From Pelagibacterium halotolerans B2 (GTDB lineage: Bacteria; Pseudomonadota; Alphaproteobacteria; Rhizobiales; Devosiaceae), in NCBI RefSeq assembly GCF_000230555.1, contig NC_016078.1:186001-250000 (forward strand): a stretch of DNA of 64,000 nucleotides, written 5' to 3'. Below, in pieces: positions 25,060-32,987 of this stretch; position 1 is the stretch's first letter, and the number at the start of each line of letters is the position of its first letter. The notes under the pieces were generated by a model. That model did not search any database and was not told the DNA's origin. It worked only from the letters and a program-made list of their open reading frames with translations. A program made the translations under genes and the position numbers.

Positions 25060-26802
25060 ATGGCATTTGAAAAGGCCCAATGGCCGCGCAAGCTGCGCTC
25101 GCAGGAATGGTATGGCGGCACCTCGCGTGACAGCATCTATCATCGCGGGTGGCTGAAAAATCAGGGCTATCCGCACGACCTGTTCGACGGCCGTCCGGTG
25201 ATCGGGATTTTGAACACCTGGTCAGACCTCACCCCCTGCAACGGGCATCTGCGCGAACTGGCCGAAAAGGTGAAGGCGGGCGTCTGGGAAGCCGGTGGCT
25301 TTCCGCTCGAAGTGCCCGTGTTTTCGGCTTCGGAAAACACCTTCCGGCCCACGGCCATGATGTACCGCAACCTCGCCGCCATGGCGGTGGAAGAGGTGAT
25401 GCGCGGCCAGCCCATCGACGGCGCCGTGCTGCTGGTCGGCTGCGACAAGACCACCCCCTCACTGCTGATGGGCGCGGCTTCGACCGATATCCCCTCGATC
25501 GTCGTCACCGGCGGCCCCATGCTCAATGGCTGGTTCCGGGGCGAGCGAGTCGGCTCGGGCACCGCGCTGTGGCAGATGAGCGAAGCGATCAAGGCCGGCG
25601 AAATGAGCCAGGAGGATTTCCTCGAAGCCGAACAGGCCATGAGCCGGTCCTCGGGCTCGTGCAACACCATGGGCACCGCCTCCACAATGGCCTCGATGGC
25701 CGAGGCGCTGGGCATGGCGCTTTCGGGCAATGCGGCCATCCCCGCCGTCGACAGTCGCCGTCGCGTCATGGCGCAACTGACGGGCCGCCGCATCGTCGAT
25801 ATGGTGAAAGACGATCTCAAACCTTCCGATATCCTCACCCGCGAAGCGTTCGAAAACGCCATAATGACCAATGGCGCCATTGGCGGTTCGACCAATGCGG
25901 TGGTTCATCTGCTGGCGCTGGCCGGCCGTGTCGGCGTCGATGTCGGGCTCGACGATTGGGACCGGCTGGGCCGCGACATTCCCACCATCGTCAATCTGAT
26001 GCCCTCGGGCAAATATCTGATGGAAGAGTTCTTCTATGCCGGGGGCTTGCCGGTCGTTCTCAAATCCCTGCTCGACGGCAAAAAGCTCCACGGCGATGCG
26101 CTGACCGTTTCGGGCCGCACCATGGGCGAGGAAATCGCCAATGCCCGCAACTGGAACGAGGACGTCATCCGTCCCGTCGACAGGGCCCTGACCAGCCATG
26201 GCGGCATCGCGGTTCTCAAGGGCAATCTTGCGCCCAATGGCTGTGTGCTCAAGCCCTCGGCGGCCAGCCCGCATCTGATGGTTCATACCGGCCGCGCCGT
26301 GGTGTTCGAGGACATCGACGACTATAAGGCCAGGATCAACGACGAGGCGCTCGATATCGACGAGACCTGCGTCATGGTGCTGAAAAACTGCGGCCCCAAG
26401 GGCTATCCCGGCATGGCCGAGGTGGGCAATATGGGCCTGCCGCCAAAAGTGCTGCGCAAGGGGATCAAGGACATGGTGCGCATTTCCGATGCCCGCATGT
26501 CGGGCACCGCCTATGGCACGGTGATCCTGCACACCTCGCCCGAAGCGGCGGTGGGCGGACCGCTGGCAGCAGTCCGCAATGGTGACATGATTTCCATCGA
26601 CGTGCCCAACCGCACCATCCATCTCGACGTCCCCGACACCGAAATCGCCGCTCGGCTGGCCGATTGGTCCCCGCTGCCCGGTCAGCCGGATTCGGGCTAT
26701 GCCAGAATGTTCCTCGATCACGTCGATCAGGCCCATACCGGCGCCGATTTCGATTTTCTCAAAGGCGCGCGCGGCAGCGCGGTGGGCAGGGATTCCCATT
26801 GA
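25060..26802 (+). CDS. araC: L-arabonate/D-galactonate-type dehydratase (IlvD/Edd family)
   Basis: A 580-residue IlvD/Edd dehydratase. The three cysteines that hold the [2Fe-2S] cluster in the Rhizobium L-arabinonate dehydratase match C60 (DLTPCNGH), C128 (LVGCDKTTPS) and C201 (SSGSCNTMG). It removes water from aldonic acids (L-arabonate, D-galactonate, D-fuconate) to give 2-keto-3-deoxy acids, which GguC or DgoK/DgoA can process further. GAGGGCAGGG precedes the ATG at 25060. The next gene overlaps by one base (TGATG). The symbol follows Azospirillum usage and is not the E. coli regulator AraC. Confidence 0.9.
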   Translation: MAFEKAQWPRKLRSQEWYGGTSRDSIYHRGWLKNQGYPHDLFDGRPVIGILNTWSDLTPCNGHLRELAEKVKAGVWEAGGFPLEVPVFSASENTFRPTAMMYRNLAAMAVEEVMRGQPIDGAVLLVGCDKTTPSLLMGAASTDIPSIVVTGGPMLNGWFRGERVGSGTALWQMSEAIKAGEMSQEDFLEAEQAMSRSSGSCNTMGTASTMASMAEALGMALSGNAAIPAVDSRRRVMAQLTGRRIVDMVKDDLKPSDILTREAFENAIMTNGAIGGSTNAVVHLLALAGRVGVDVGLDDWDRLGRDIPTIVNLMPSGKYLMEEFFYAGGLPVVLKSLLDGKKLHGDALTVSGRTMGEEIANARNWNEDVIRPVDRALTSHGGIAVLKGNLAPNGCVLKPSAASPHLMVHTGRAVVFEDIDDYKARINDEALDIDETCVMVLKNCGPKGYPGMAEVGNMGLPPKVLRKGIKDMVRISDARMSGTAYGTVILHTSPEAAVGGPLAAVRNGDMISIDVPNRTIHLDVPDTEIAARLADWSPLPGQPDSGYARMFLDHVDQAHTGADFDFLKGARGSAVGRDSH

Positions 26803-27725
26803 TGGTTCACAAGATTGCCATTGTCGGGCTGGGCAAGATCGCCCGCGACCAGCATTTGCCCTCGATTGCCAAAAATCCTGACTTCGAGCTCGCTGCCATC
26901 GTCTCGCGCAATGCCGAGCTCGAGGGCGTCGATCATTTCACCACCCTCGATGACATGCTCGCGGCCCGCCCCGATATCGAAACCGTGGCGCTGTGCACCC
27001 CGCCGCAAGTGCGCCGGCAATACGCCGAAGCCGCCATCCGCGCCGGCCGCCACGTGCTGCTGGAAAAGCCGCCCGGTGCCACGGTGGCCGAAGTCGAATG
27101 GCTCAAAAATCTGGCAGCAAAGCACGGGGTAACCCTGTTTGCCACATGGCACTCGCGCTATGCGCAGGGCGTCGAACCGGCGCGCGCCTGGCTGGCCGAC
27201 AAAACCATTAAAAGCGTCGAGATCGTCTGGCGCGAGGATGTGCGCCGCTGGCATCCTGGTCAGGACTGGATCTGGGAGCCCGGCGGCATGGGCGTGTTCG
27301 ATCCCGGCATCAACGCGCTCTCGATCCTCACCCATATCCTGCCCGCACCCGTTCTGGTGACTGGCGCGGTGCTTGAGGTCCCCGAAAACCGCCAGACCCC
27401 CATCGCGGCAAAAATCGATTTCGTTGCGGTCACCGGCCACACCGTCACCGCCGATTTCGACTGGCGCCAGGAGGGCCCGCAAACCTGGGACATCACGGTC
27501 AAGACCGATGCGGGGCTGCTCGAACTCTCAGGCGGCGGATCGGTGCTCAGGATCGATGGCCAAACCCAACTGGCTGCCGACGACACAGAATATGACGGCA
27601 TCTACGCCCATTTGGCCGCGCTTCTGGCCAGCGGCGAAAGCGACGTCGATATCGCCTCGCTGCAATTGGTGGCCGACGCCTGTATGCTGGGCGCGATTTC
27701 CAAGGTAGAAGCATTTATCGAGTAG
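26802..27725 (+). CDS. D-galactose/L-arabinose 1-dehydrogenase (Gfo/Idh/MocA family)
   Basis: A 307-residue oxidoreductase with an N-terminal Rossmann fold (IAIVGLGKIARDQHLPSI), the EKPPGATVAEVEWL loop with the family's conserved Lys-Pro, and a C-terminal sugar-binding sheet. The HPGQDWIWEPGGMGVFDPGINALSIL segment (about 150-180) is typical of galactose/arabinose 1-dehydrogenases. It oxidises the aldose to its lactone, the first step of the pathway finished by the lactonase, dehydratase, DgoK and DgoA encoded nearby. It is translationally coupled to the dehydratase. Confidence 0.87.
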   Translation: MVHKIAIVGLGKIARDQHLPSIAKNPDFELAAIVSRNAELEGVDHFTTLDDMLAARPDIETVALCTPPQVRRQYAEAAIRAGRHVLLEKPPGATVAEVEWLKNLAAKHGVTLFATWHSRYAQGVEPARAWLADKTIKSVEIVWREDVRRWHPGQDWIWEPGGMGVFDPGINALSILTHILPAPVLVTGAVLEVPENRQTPIAAKIDFVAVTGHTVTADFDWRQEGPQTWDITVKTDAGLLELSGGGSVLRIDGQTQLAADDTEYDGIYAHLAALLASGESDVDIASLQLVADACMLGAISKVEAFIE

Positions 27726-27751
27726 GACTGGCCTGCTGCACCAATTGTCAC

Positions 27752-27846
27752 CCCGGCCTTGAGCCGGGGGCCAGTACGCTCCGCGCCCGCGAGCAATCGC
27801 CGCGCTTCCGTTTACTGGGTCCCGGATCAGGTCCGGGACAGCGAGG
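27752..27846. repeat. Palindromic intergenic element, family C
   Basis: Runs from CACCCCGGCCTTGAGCCGGG to TCCCGGATCAGGTCCGGGAC. The two ends are themselves small hairpins and the middle has a CCAGTACGCTC/TTTACTGGG pairing. It resembles the elements at 29972-30072 and 58015-58108 and marks the boundary between the sugar operon and the F420 genes. Confidence 0.65.
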
Positions 27847-27872
27847 GGAGCGAATCTGTTCTCTTCCCCATG

Positions 27873-27896
27873 AAAAATTTTACCAAAAGGTCAAAA
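27873..27896 (+). promoter_or_regulatory. Candidate operator/promoter element upstream of the first LLM gene
   Basis: AAAAATTT, eight variable bases, then GGTCAAAA. The same two blocks with the same spacing recur at 32915-32938, in front of the second LLM oxidoreductase gene and in the same orientation. Each copy contains a partial TTTGACC-N4-GGTCAAA inverted repeat. It ends 64 bases before the ATG at 27961. A shared regulator site or promoter element is likely (inference). Confidence 0.55.
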
Positions 27897-27960
27897 ATCC
27901 CCCTGTTGCTCATTCCGGCTTTGTGATTGACTGATCGCAAAGCCAAGGGGAGTCGCGTCG

Positions 27961-28983
27961 ATGTCCGTTTTCAAATCGGGACAACAGGGGTTGATCGGCT
28001 ATGCGGTGATGCTCGAGCAGTTTCACCCGCGCGATTGCGTGGAGCTGACCGAATATGCCGAGCAAAAGGGCTTTAACGGCGCCATGGCTGCCGACCATTT
28101 CCAGCCTTGGGTGCCCCAGCAGGGCCATTCGGCCTTCGTGTGGAATGTCCTGACCGCCATCGGCGAGCGCACCAGGGGCGATATGGGCCCCGGCGTCACC
28201 ACCCCCACGTTCCGCTGGCACCCTGCCATGGTGGCGCAGGCTTCGGCCACGCTGGCCGCCATGTACTCCAATCGCCACTGGCTCGGGGTAGGGGCCGGCG
28301 AGGCGCTCAATGAAAGTTTCCTGGCCCAATACTGGCCCGATGTGGGCGAGCGTTCGGCCCGCATGTTCGAGGCCGTCCAGATCATCAAGAAACTGTTCGA
28401 GAATTCGGCCGCCGGCAAGGACACCAAACACAAGGGCGAGTATTACCGCATGGAATCCACAAGGCTGTGGACCATGCCTGAAACCGCGCCCGAAATTCTC
28501 GTCGCGACCGCCGGACCGCTCAACGCCAGAAAAACCGGAAAATTCGCCGATGGCATCATCACGGTCGGCGCACCGCTCGGCAAGATCGAGATGCTGTTTG
28601 AAAAGTTCGCCGAAGGGGCGCGCGAGGCGGGCAAGGACCCCGACACCATGCCCAAGGTGCTCCAGCTTCACCTGAGCTGGGCCGAGACCTATGAGGAAGC
28701 ACTGGCCAACGCCATGACCGAATGGCCAAATGGCGGCATGAAATTCCCCAAGGCCGACATCCGCTCTCCGTTCGATTTCGAGCAGATGGCCAAGCTGGTC
28801 CGCCCTGAGGATTTCAAGGGAAGGATGGTGATTTCGCCCGATCCCGACGAGCATCTTGAACATATCGAAAAATTCGCCGATTTCGGCTTCGATCGCATCT
28901 ATCTGCACAATGTGGGCCGCAACCAGCGCGAATGGATCGATGTGTTCGCCGAAAAAGTGCTGCCAAAACTCAAGAAGCGCTGA
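27961..28983 (+). CDS. LLM-class F420-dependent oxidoreductase (F420-G6PDH-like)
   Basis: A 340-residue luciferase-like (TIM-barrel) oxidoreductase of the group that includes F420-dependent glucose-6-phosphate dehydrogenase. It shows [77 protein letters not shown] and [14 protein letters not shown]. Known relatives transfer hydride from a sugar phosphate or alcohol to F420. It is directly followed by cofE with a one-base overlap, which supports F420 rather than FMN as cofactor. AAGGGGAG lies before the ATG. The substrate is unknown. Confidence 0.87.
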   Translation: MSVFKSGQQGLIGYAVMLEQFHPRDCVELTEYAEQKGFNGAMAADHFQPWVPQQGHSAFVWNVLTAIGERTRGDMGPGVTTPTFRWHPAMVAQASATLAAMYSNRHWLGVGAGEALNESFLAQYWPDVGERSARMFEAVQIIKKLFENSAAGKDTKHKGEYYRMESTRLWTMPETAPEILVATAGPLNARKTGKFADGIITVGAPLGKIEMLFEKFAEGAREAGKDPDTMPKVLQLHLSWAETYEEALANAMTEWPNGGMKFPKADIRSPFDFEQMAKLVRPEDFKGRMVISPDPDEHLEHIEKFADFGFDRIYLHNVGRNQREWIDVFAEKVLPKLKKR

Positions 28984-29792
28984 TGGCCAACCGACTGACA
29001 CTTTGGGGAATAGAGGGCATCCCGGAAATCGGGCGGGGCGACGATCTGGTCGCGCTGATTTCAGGCGCCATCGACGCCATGGCCGCTTCCGATCCCGACG
29101 CTGCGTTGGCCGATGGCGATATCCTGATCGTCACGTCCAAGATCGTCTCCAAGGCCGAAGGCATGCAGGTGCCTATCGCGGCGCGCGAACTGGCCATTGA
29201 AGAAGATACGGTCCGCATCGTTGCCGAGCGCGCCCATGCGGGCGGGATCACCAAAATCGTCGAAACCCGGCAGGGGCTTGTGATGGCCGCCGCCGGGCTC
29301 GACACCTCCAACGTCCCCGATGGTCTCGCCCTGCGCCTGCCGCGCGACCCCGACGCCTCGGCCCGGGCGCTCTGCGGCGCCCTGCGCGAAAAGACCGGCA
29401 AGAGGCTCGGCCTCATCATCACCGATACCCTCGGTCGCCCCTGGCGCGTTGGCCAGACCGATGCCGCCATCGGCGCGGCGGGCGTGCAACTGGTCGATGA
29501 TCTGCGCGGTGGCGTCGATGCCAATGGCCGGCCATTGAGCGTAACGGTCACCGTGCTTGCCGACGAGCTCGCCGCCGCCGCCGATCTGGTCAAGGGCAAG
29601 GCGTCCCGCATGCCCGTGGCGGTAGCACGGGGCTTGGGAAAACTTGTAATCGACCCCGAAAGCCCCGGCGCCAAAACCCTGGCAAGGCTGGGCGAAGACG
29701 ATATGTTCCGCTTCGGCTCGACCGAGGCCTATAAGCGGGGCTATGAGGCTGCGATGCGCGAGCTGGCGGCGAAAAAGGAAAAGGTGAAATGA
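28983..29792 (+). CDS. cofE: Coenzyme F420-0:L-glutamate ligase
   Basis: A 269-residue CofE/FbiB-N type ligase. The family pattern is clear: [35 protein letters not shown] (about 40-58), [44 protein letters not shown] and [17 protein letters not shown] with the metal- and GTP-binding acidic residues. It adds glutamates to F420-0, the last step of F420 formation. It is a stand-alone ligase without the FbiB C-terminal reductase-like domain. It is coupled to the upstream LLM gene (TGATG). F420 genes are rare in alphaproteobacteria. Confidence 0.93.
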   Translation: MANRLTLWGIEGIPEIGRGDDLVALISGAIDAMAASDPDAALADGDILIVTSKIVSKAEGMQVPIAARELAIEEDTVRIVAERAHAGGITKIVETRQGLVMAAAGLDTSNVPDGLALRLPRDPDASARALCGALREKTGKRLGLIITDTLGRPWRVGQTDAAIGAAGVQLVDDLRGGVDANGRPLSVTVTVLADELAAAADLVKGKASRMPVAVARGLGKLVIDPESPGAKTLARLGEDDMFRFGSTEAYKRGYEAAMRELAAKKEKVK

Positions 29793-29819
29793 GCATTTTG
29801 TCTTTCGTCCGATCGCGTG

Positions 29820-29946
29820 GCTGGCCCCTCACCCCCGGCCCCTCTGCCCGGAGGGGCGAGGGGGGCTCCTGCCGCGACGTCGGCGCCCTTATTTCCTTCG
29901 CCCCCCTGGGGGAGAAGGTGGCCGCGAAGCGGTCGGATGAGGGGGG
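29820..29946. repeat. Palindromic intergenic element, B-like
   Basis: GGCCCCTCACCCCCGG at the left and GGATGAGGGGGGCT at the right border inner pairings (CCCCTC...GAGGGG; CGCCCCCCTGGGGGAGAAGG). It resembles the type I/II elements at 34 kb, 35.6 kb and 58.7 kb but is more degenerate. It is open in the frame of the next gene, which artificially extends that reading frame. Confidence 0.55.
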
Positions 29947-29971
29947 CTCAGCGCTCGTTCCAGACACCGCC

Positions 29972-30072
29972 GTCATCCCGGGCGCGACCCGGAATCCAGT
30001 ACACGGCAGCGCTCCGGCAAAATCGCAAACTCTGCCGCTTACTGGACCCCGGCTCGGGGCCGGGGTGACAGG
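29972..30072. repeat. Palindromic intergenic element, family C
   Basis: Bordered by GTCATCCCGGGCGCGACCCGG and GGCTCGGGGCCGGGGTGAC, with a CCAGTAC...TTACTGG pairing in the middle. It has the same layout as 58015-58108 in the opposite orientation. With the previous element it fills the 335-base gap between cofE and the binding-protein gene. Confidence 0.65.
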
Positions 30073-30127
30073 TGAGGTGCGTGGTCATGCCCAGCGCCCG
30101 TCGCCGCTCCGGCTCAAGCGGGGGGGC

Positions 30128-31060
30128 ATGGCCATTGCGGCACTCTCCGGTCTCTTGTTCGCCGCGGCCCTCTCATCCCCCGCACTCGCCACCGACTATC
30201 CCCTCACCATCGAAAACTGCGGCACGACCGTCACCTTCGATGCGCCGCCCGAACGGGTCGTGACCATCAAGTCGACCGCCACCGAACTCCTCCTCGCTCT
30301 CGGACTTGGTGACAGGATTGTCGGCGTCGGCTTTCAGGACGGCCCGGTGCCCGATGAATGGGCGCCTGCGTCCCCTTTGACTGTCCTTGCCGATCGCGTT
30401 CCCTCCCAGGAAGTGGTCCTCGAAGCCGAGCCCGATTTTGTCTATGGCGGCTGGGAATCAAGCTTTGCCGCCGATGGGGCTGGGACACGCGACAGCCTGC
30501 ATGCGCTCGGCGTTGCCACCTATGTCGCGCCGACCGCCTGCCGCTCGGAAGGCACGCCGGAAAAGCTCTCGTTTGAAGACGTGTTCGACCAGATCGTCGA
30601 AATGGGCTTAATTTTCGATGTCGAGGATCGTGCCACCCAACTGGTGGCCGAGCAGCGCACAATGCTCGAAGAGATCAAGCCCACCTCAAACCTGACCGGT
30701 CTCTGGTATTCCTCGGCCACGTCAACGCCCTATGTGGGGGCCGGTCTCGGCGGCCCGCAGATGACCATGGAGGCACTGGGCATCGCCAATATCTTTGCCG
30801 ACGTGGATGACACCTGGACCTCTGCCAGTTGGGAAGCCATCGTCGACGAGGACCCCGACGTGATGATCCTCGTCGATGCCGCGTGGAATTCGGTCACCCA
30901 GAAGATCACGCTTTTGAATGACAATCCGGCGACCGCGAACCTGAGCGCCGTCTTAAACGAGCGCTACATCACCATCCCCTTCCCCGCCGCCGAACCGGGC
31001 ATCCGCTCCATCCCCGCCACCGCCGATCTGGCGCGGCAATTGCAGGAGCTGGATTTTTAG
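30128..31060 (+). CDS. Putative F420-0 ABC transporter, periplasmic binding protein
   Basis: A binding protein of about 310 residues of the BtuF/FepB class (type III fold), with a signal peptide (GGMAIAALSGLLFAAALSSPALA). It has the NCGTTVTFDAPPERVV opening, STATELLLALGLGDRIVGVGF, EAEPDFVYGGWESSFAADGAG and GVATYVAPTACRSEG. This looks like the binding protein of the proposed F420-0 import cassette rather than a siderophore receptor. Position between cofE and the permease supports that. The reading frame is open back to 29789 through repeats, so the start is uncertain: ATG 30128 is preferred; GTG 30077 would give a more basic N-terminus. A vitamin B12 or iron role is the main alternative. Confidence 0.75.
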   Translation: MAIAALSGLLFAAALSSPALATDYPLTIENCGTTVTFDAPPERVVTIKSTATELLLALGLGDRIVGVGFQDGPVPDEWAPASPLTVLADRVPSQEVVLEAEPDFVYGGWESSFAADGAGTRDSLHALGVATYVAPTACRSEGTPEKLSFEDVFDQIVEMGLIFDVEDRATQLVAEQRTMLEEIKPTSNLTGLWYSSATSTPYVGAGLGGPQMTMEALGIANIFADVDDTWTSASWEAIVDEDPDVMILVDAAWNSVTQKITLLNDNPATANLSAVLNERYITIPFPAAEPGIRSIPATADLARQLQELDF

Positions 31061-31062
31061 CC

Positions 31063-32121
31063 ATGGTCGCCGCCCCGCTCGGCCTTTCCGCCCTGACGCC
31101 CGCCGCCTTGCGGCGGCTGAAGTTTCAGGCCGGGCTGGCGGGGCTGGCGCTGGCGCTCGGGGTATCTCTCATCGTCGCCGTAACCATCGGTCCTGCCGAT
31201 ATTTCTCCCGGCGAGGTCTGGGCGGTGATCGCCCACAAGCTCGGCCTCCTTGCCGAAAACCCGGTCTCGCGCCTGCGCGAGGGGATCGTCTGGGAATTGC
31301 GTCTGCCGCGCGTTCTGGCCGCCGCCGCCGTGGGCGCCGGGCTGGCCATTTGCGGCGCGGTGATGCAGGCGTTGACGCGCAATCCGCTGGCCGATCCCTA
31401 CCTTTTGGGCCTGTCCTCGGGCGCTTCGGTGGGCGCCGTCTCCATGATGCTGATCGGGGCGACGCTGCTCCTGCCGATCGGGGCGTTTATTGGCGCGCTG
31501 GTCGCCATGGGCCTGACGCTGGGTCTGGCCCGCTCGCTCGGCGCCATCACCGCATCGCGCGCCATCCTCGCCGGGCTGGCGGTTTCCGCGCTCGCCTCCG
31601 CGCTCACCTCGTTTCTGATCTTCTGGACGGCGACCGGGGATTCCTATCGCGAAATTCTCTCCTGGCTGATGGGCTCGCTGGCCGGGGCGCGCTGGTCCGA
31701 TACCGGGCTGGCGCTTGTGGCGCTGGCCGCGGTCGGCGCTCCGCTCATCGCCTCGGGCCGCATCCTCGACGGCTTCGTCTTCGGCGACACGGCCGCCCGT
31801 GCTCTGGGCATCGATGTGGAAAAAACCCGCTGGATCATGCTCGGCGGCACCGCGCTTCTGACCGGCGTTCTGGTCGCGATTTCGGGCGCCATCGGCTTTG
31901 TCGGATTGATCCTGCCCCACGCCGTGCGGCTGGTCGCCGGCGGACGGCACCGCCATCTGCTCCCGCTCGCGGCTTTGGCGGGGGCGGTTTTCATGGTCTG
32001 GACCGATACGGCAGCCCGCACCCTGTTCGACCCGCGCGAGCTGCCCGTCGGCATCGTCACCGCCATGATCGGCGCGCCGGCTTTTTTCCTCATCCTGCTG
32101 CGCAACAGGCGGGCCACATGA
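31063..32121 (+). CDS. Putative F420-0 ABC transporter, permease (FecCD family)
   Basis: A 352-residue FecCD-type permease with about ten hydrophobic segments. Landmarks are RLPRVLAAAAVGAGLAICGAVMQALTRNPLADPYLLGLSSGAS (about 85-125), ISGAIGFVGLILPHAVRLVAG and DTAARTLFDPRELPVGIVTAMIGAPAFFLIL. The fold is shared with B12, heme and siderophore importers. The neighbouring cofE and LLM genes suggest F420-0 as cargo (inference by context). It starts two bases after the binding-protein stop and overlaps the ATPase gene by four. Confidence 0.85.
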   Translation: MVAAPLGLSALTPAALRRLKFQAGLAGLALALGVSLIVAVTIGPADISPGEVWAVIAHKLGLLAENPVSRLREGIVWELRLPRVLAAAAVGAGLAICGAVMQALTRNPLADPYLLGLSSGASVGAVSMMLIGATLLLPIGAFIGALVAMGLTLGLARSLGAITASRAILAGLAVSALASALTSFLIFWTATGDSYREILSWLMGSLAGARWSDTGLALVALAAVGAPLIASGRILDGFVFGDTAARALGIDVEKTRWIMLGGTALLTGVLVAISGAIGFVGLILPHAVRLVAGGRHRHLLPLAALAGAVFMVWTDTAARTLFDPRELPVGIVTAMIGAPAFFLILLRNRRAT

Positions 32122-32891
32122 GCCTTTCCATCCAAAGCGCCAGTCTCACGCTCGAGGGCAAGACCATCCTCGACGATGTGTCCTTTGCCATCGAACCCGG
32201 CCGCCTCAACGCGCTGATTGGCCCCAATGGCGCCGGAAAATCCACCCTGCTGCGGGTGATCCTCGGCTTCGAGCCGGCGGCGCGCGCCCATATCGCATTC
32301 GGGGGTGCCGATTTTCACGCCCTGCCGCGCCGGGAACGCGCCCGCATCGCCGCGCTGGTCGAACAGAGCGCCGCAACCGAGCAGCCCATCGACGTCCATG
32401 ACGTGGTGATGCTGGGTCGCCTGCCGCATCAGGGCCTGTGGGCCGCCGACAGCGAAACGGGGGACGAGGAGATCGCCGCCCGCGCCATGGCCCGCGCCGG
32501 GGTCACCGAATTTGCAGCCCGGCGCTTTCCCACCCTTTCGGGCGGGGAGCAACAGCGGGTGCACATTGCGCGCGCCCTGGCCCAATCCCCGCGTCTGCTG
32601 CTGCTCGACGAACCCACCAACCACCTCGACCTTTCGGCCCAGATCGCCGTCATGGAAATCCTGCGCACCCTCGCGGGCGAAGGATTGACAATTCTCGTCA
32701 CCATGCACGATCTCAACCTGACCGCTGCCTGGTTCGATCATGTCGTGGCGCTCGATCGGGGCAGGGTGGTGGCACAAGGGGCACCCGAAACGGTCATCGA
32801 TGCCGCATTTCTGGCGCGCGTCTATGGCGTTGCGGCGACGATTGTGCATAACCCTCTCTCGGGCCGCCCGATGATCGCCTATGGACCGTAA
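32118..32891 (+). CDS. Putative F420-0 ABC transporter, ATP-binding protein
   Basis: A 257-residue ABC ATPase of the FepC/BtuD class: Walker A GPNGAGKST (35-43), the LSGGEQQRVHIARAL signature, LLLLDEPTNHLDLSAQ Walker B/D-loop and the switch His in TMHDLN. It has the C-terminal GVAATIVHNPLSGRPMIAYGP tail common to FecE-like ATPases. ATGA overlap couples it to the permease. It completes a three-gene importer inside the F420 gene group. Confidence 0.87.
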   Translation: MSLSIQSASLTLEGKTILDDVSFAIEPGRLNALIGPNGAGKSTLLRVILGFEPAARAHIAFGGADFHALPRRERARIAALVEQSAATEQPIDVHDVVMLGRLPHQGLWAADSETGDEEIAARAMARAGVTEFAARRFPTLSGGEQQRVHIARALAQSPRLLLLDEPTNHLDLSAQIAVMEILRTLAGEGLTILVTMHDLNLTAAWFDHVVALDRGRVVAQGAPETVIDAAFLARVYGVAATIVHNPLSGRPMIAYGP

Positions 32892-32914
32892 CGGATTTCT
32901 CTTGCGCGCCGTTC

Positions 32915-32938
32915 AAAAATTTGATCGTCTGGTCAAAA
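32915..32938 (+). promoter_or_regulatory. Candidate operator/promoter element upstream of the second LLM gene
   Basis: Second copy of AAAAATTT-N8-GGTCAAAA. The inner part reads TTTGATC-GTCT-GGTCAAA, a 6-of-7 inverted repeat. It ends 49 bases before the ATG at 32988. Matching spacing and orientation with 27873-27896 suggest both LLM genes respond to one regulator. Confidence 0.55.
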
Positions 32939-32987
32939 TATTGCTCCGCGGCAAACGGAGCGCGAGGGTCAACAGGGCAGGGACATC

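Noticed and set aside
25459-26799. 446-codon open frame opposite the dehydratase gene
   Set aside because: High-GC antisense shadow. The plus-strand frame has all three iron-sulfur cysteines and a ribosome site.
29793-30127. Cobalamin riboswitch before the FecCD-type transporter
   Set aside because: The spacer consists of two palindromic repeats; I see no convincing B12-box or riboswitch core.
30128-32891. BtuFCD (vitamin B12) or siderophore importer
   Set aside because: The fold allows it, and it remains the main alternative, but linkage to cofE and F420-type oxidoreductases and the GGWESSFAADGAG segment of the binding protein favour F420-0.
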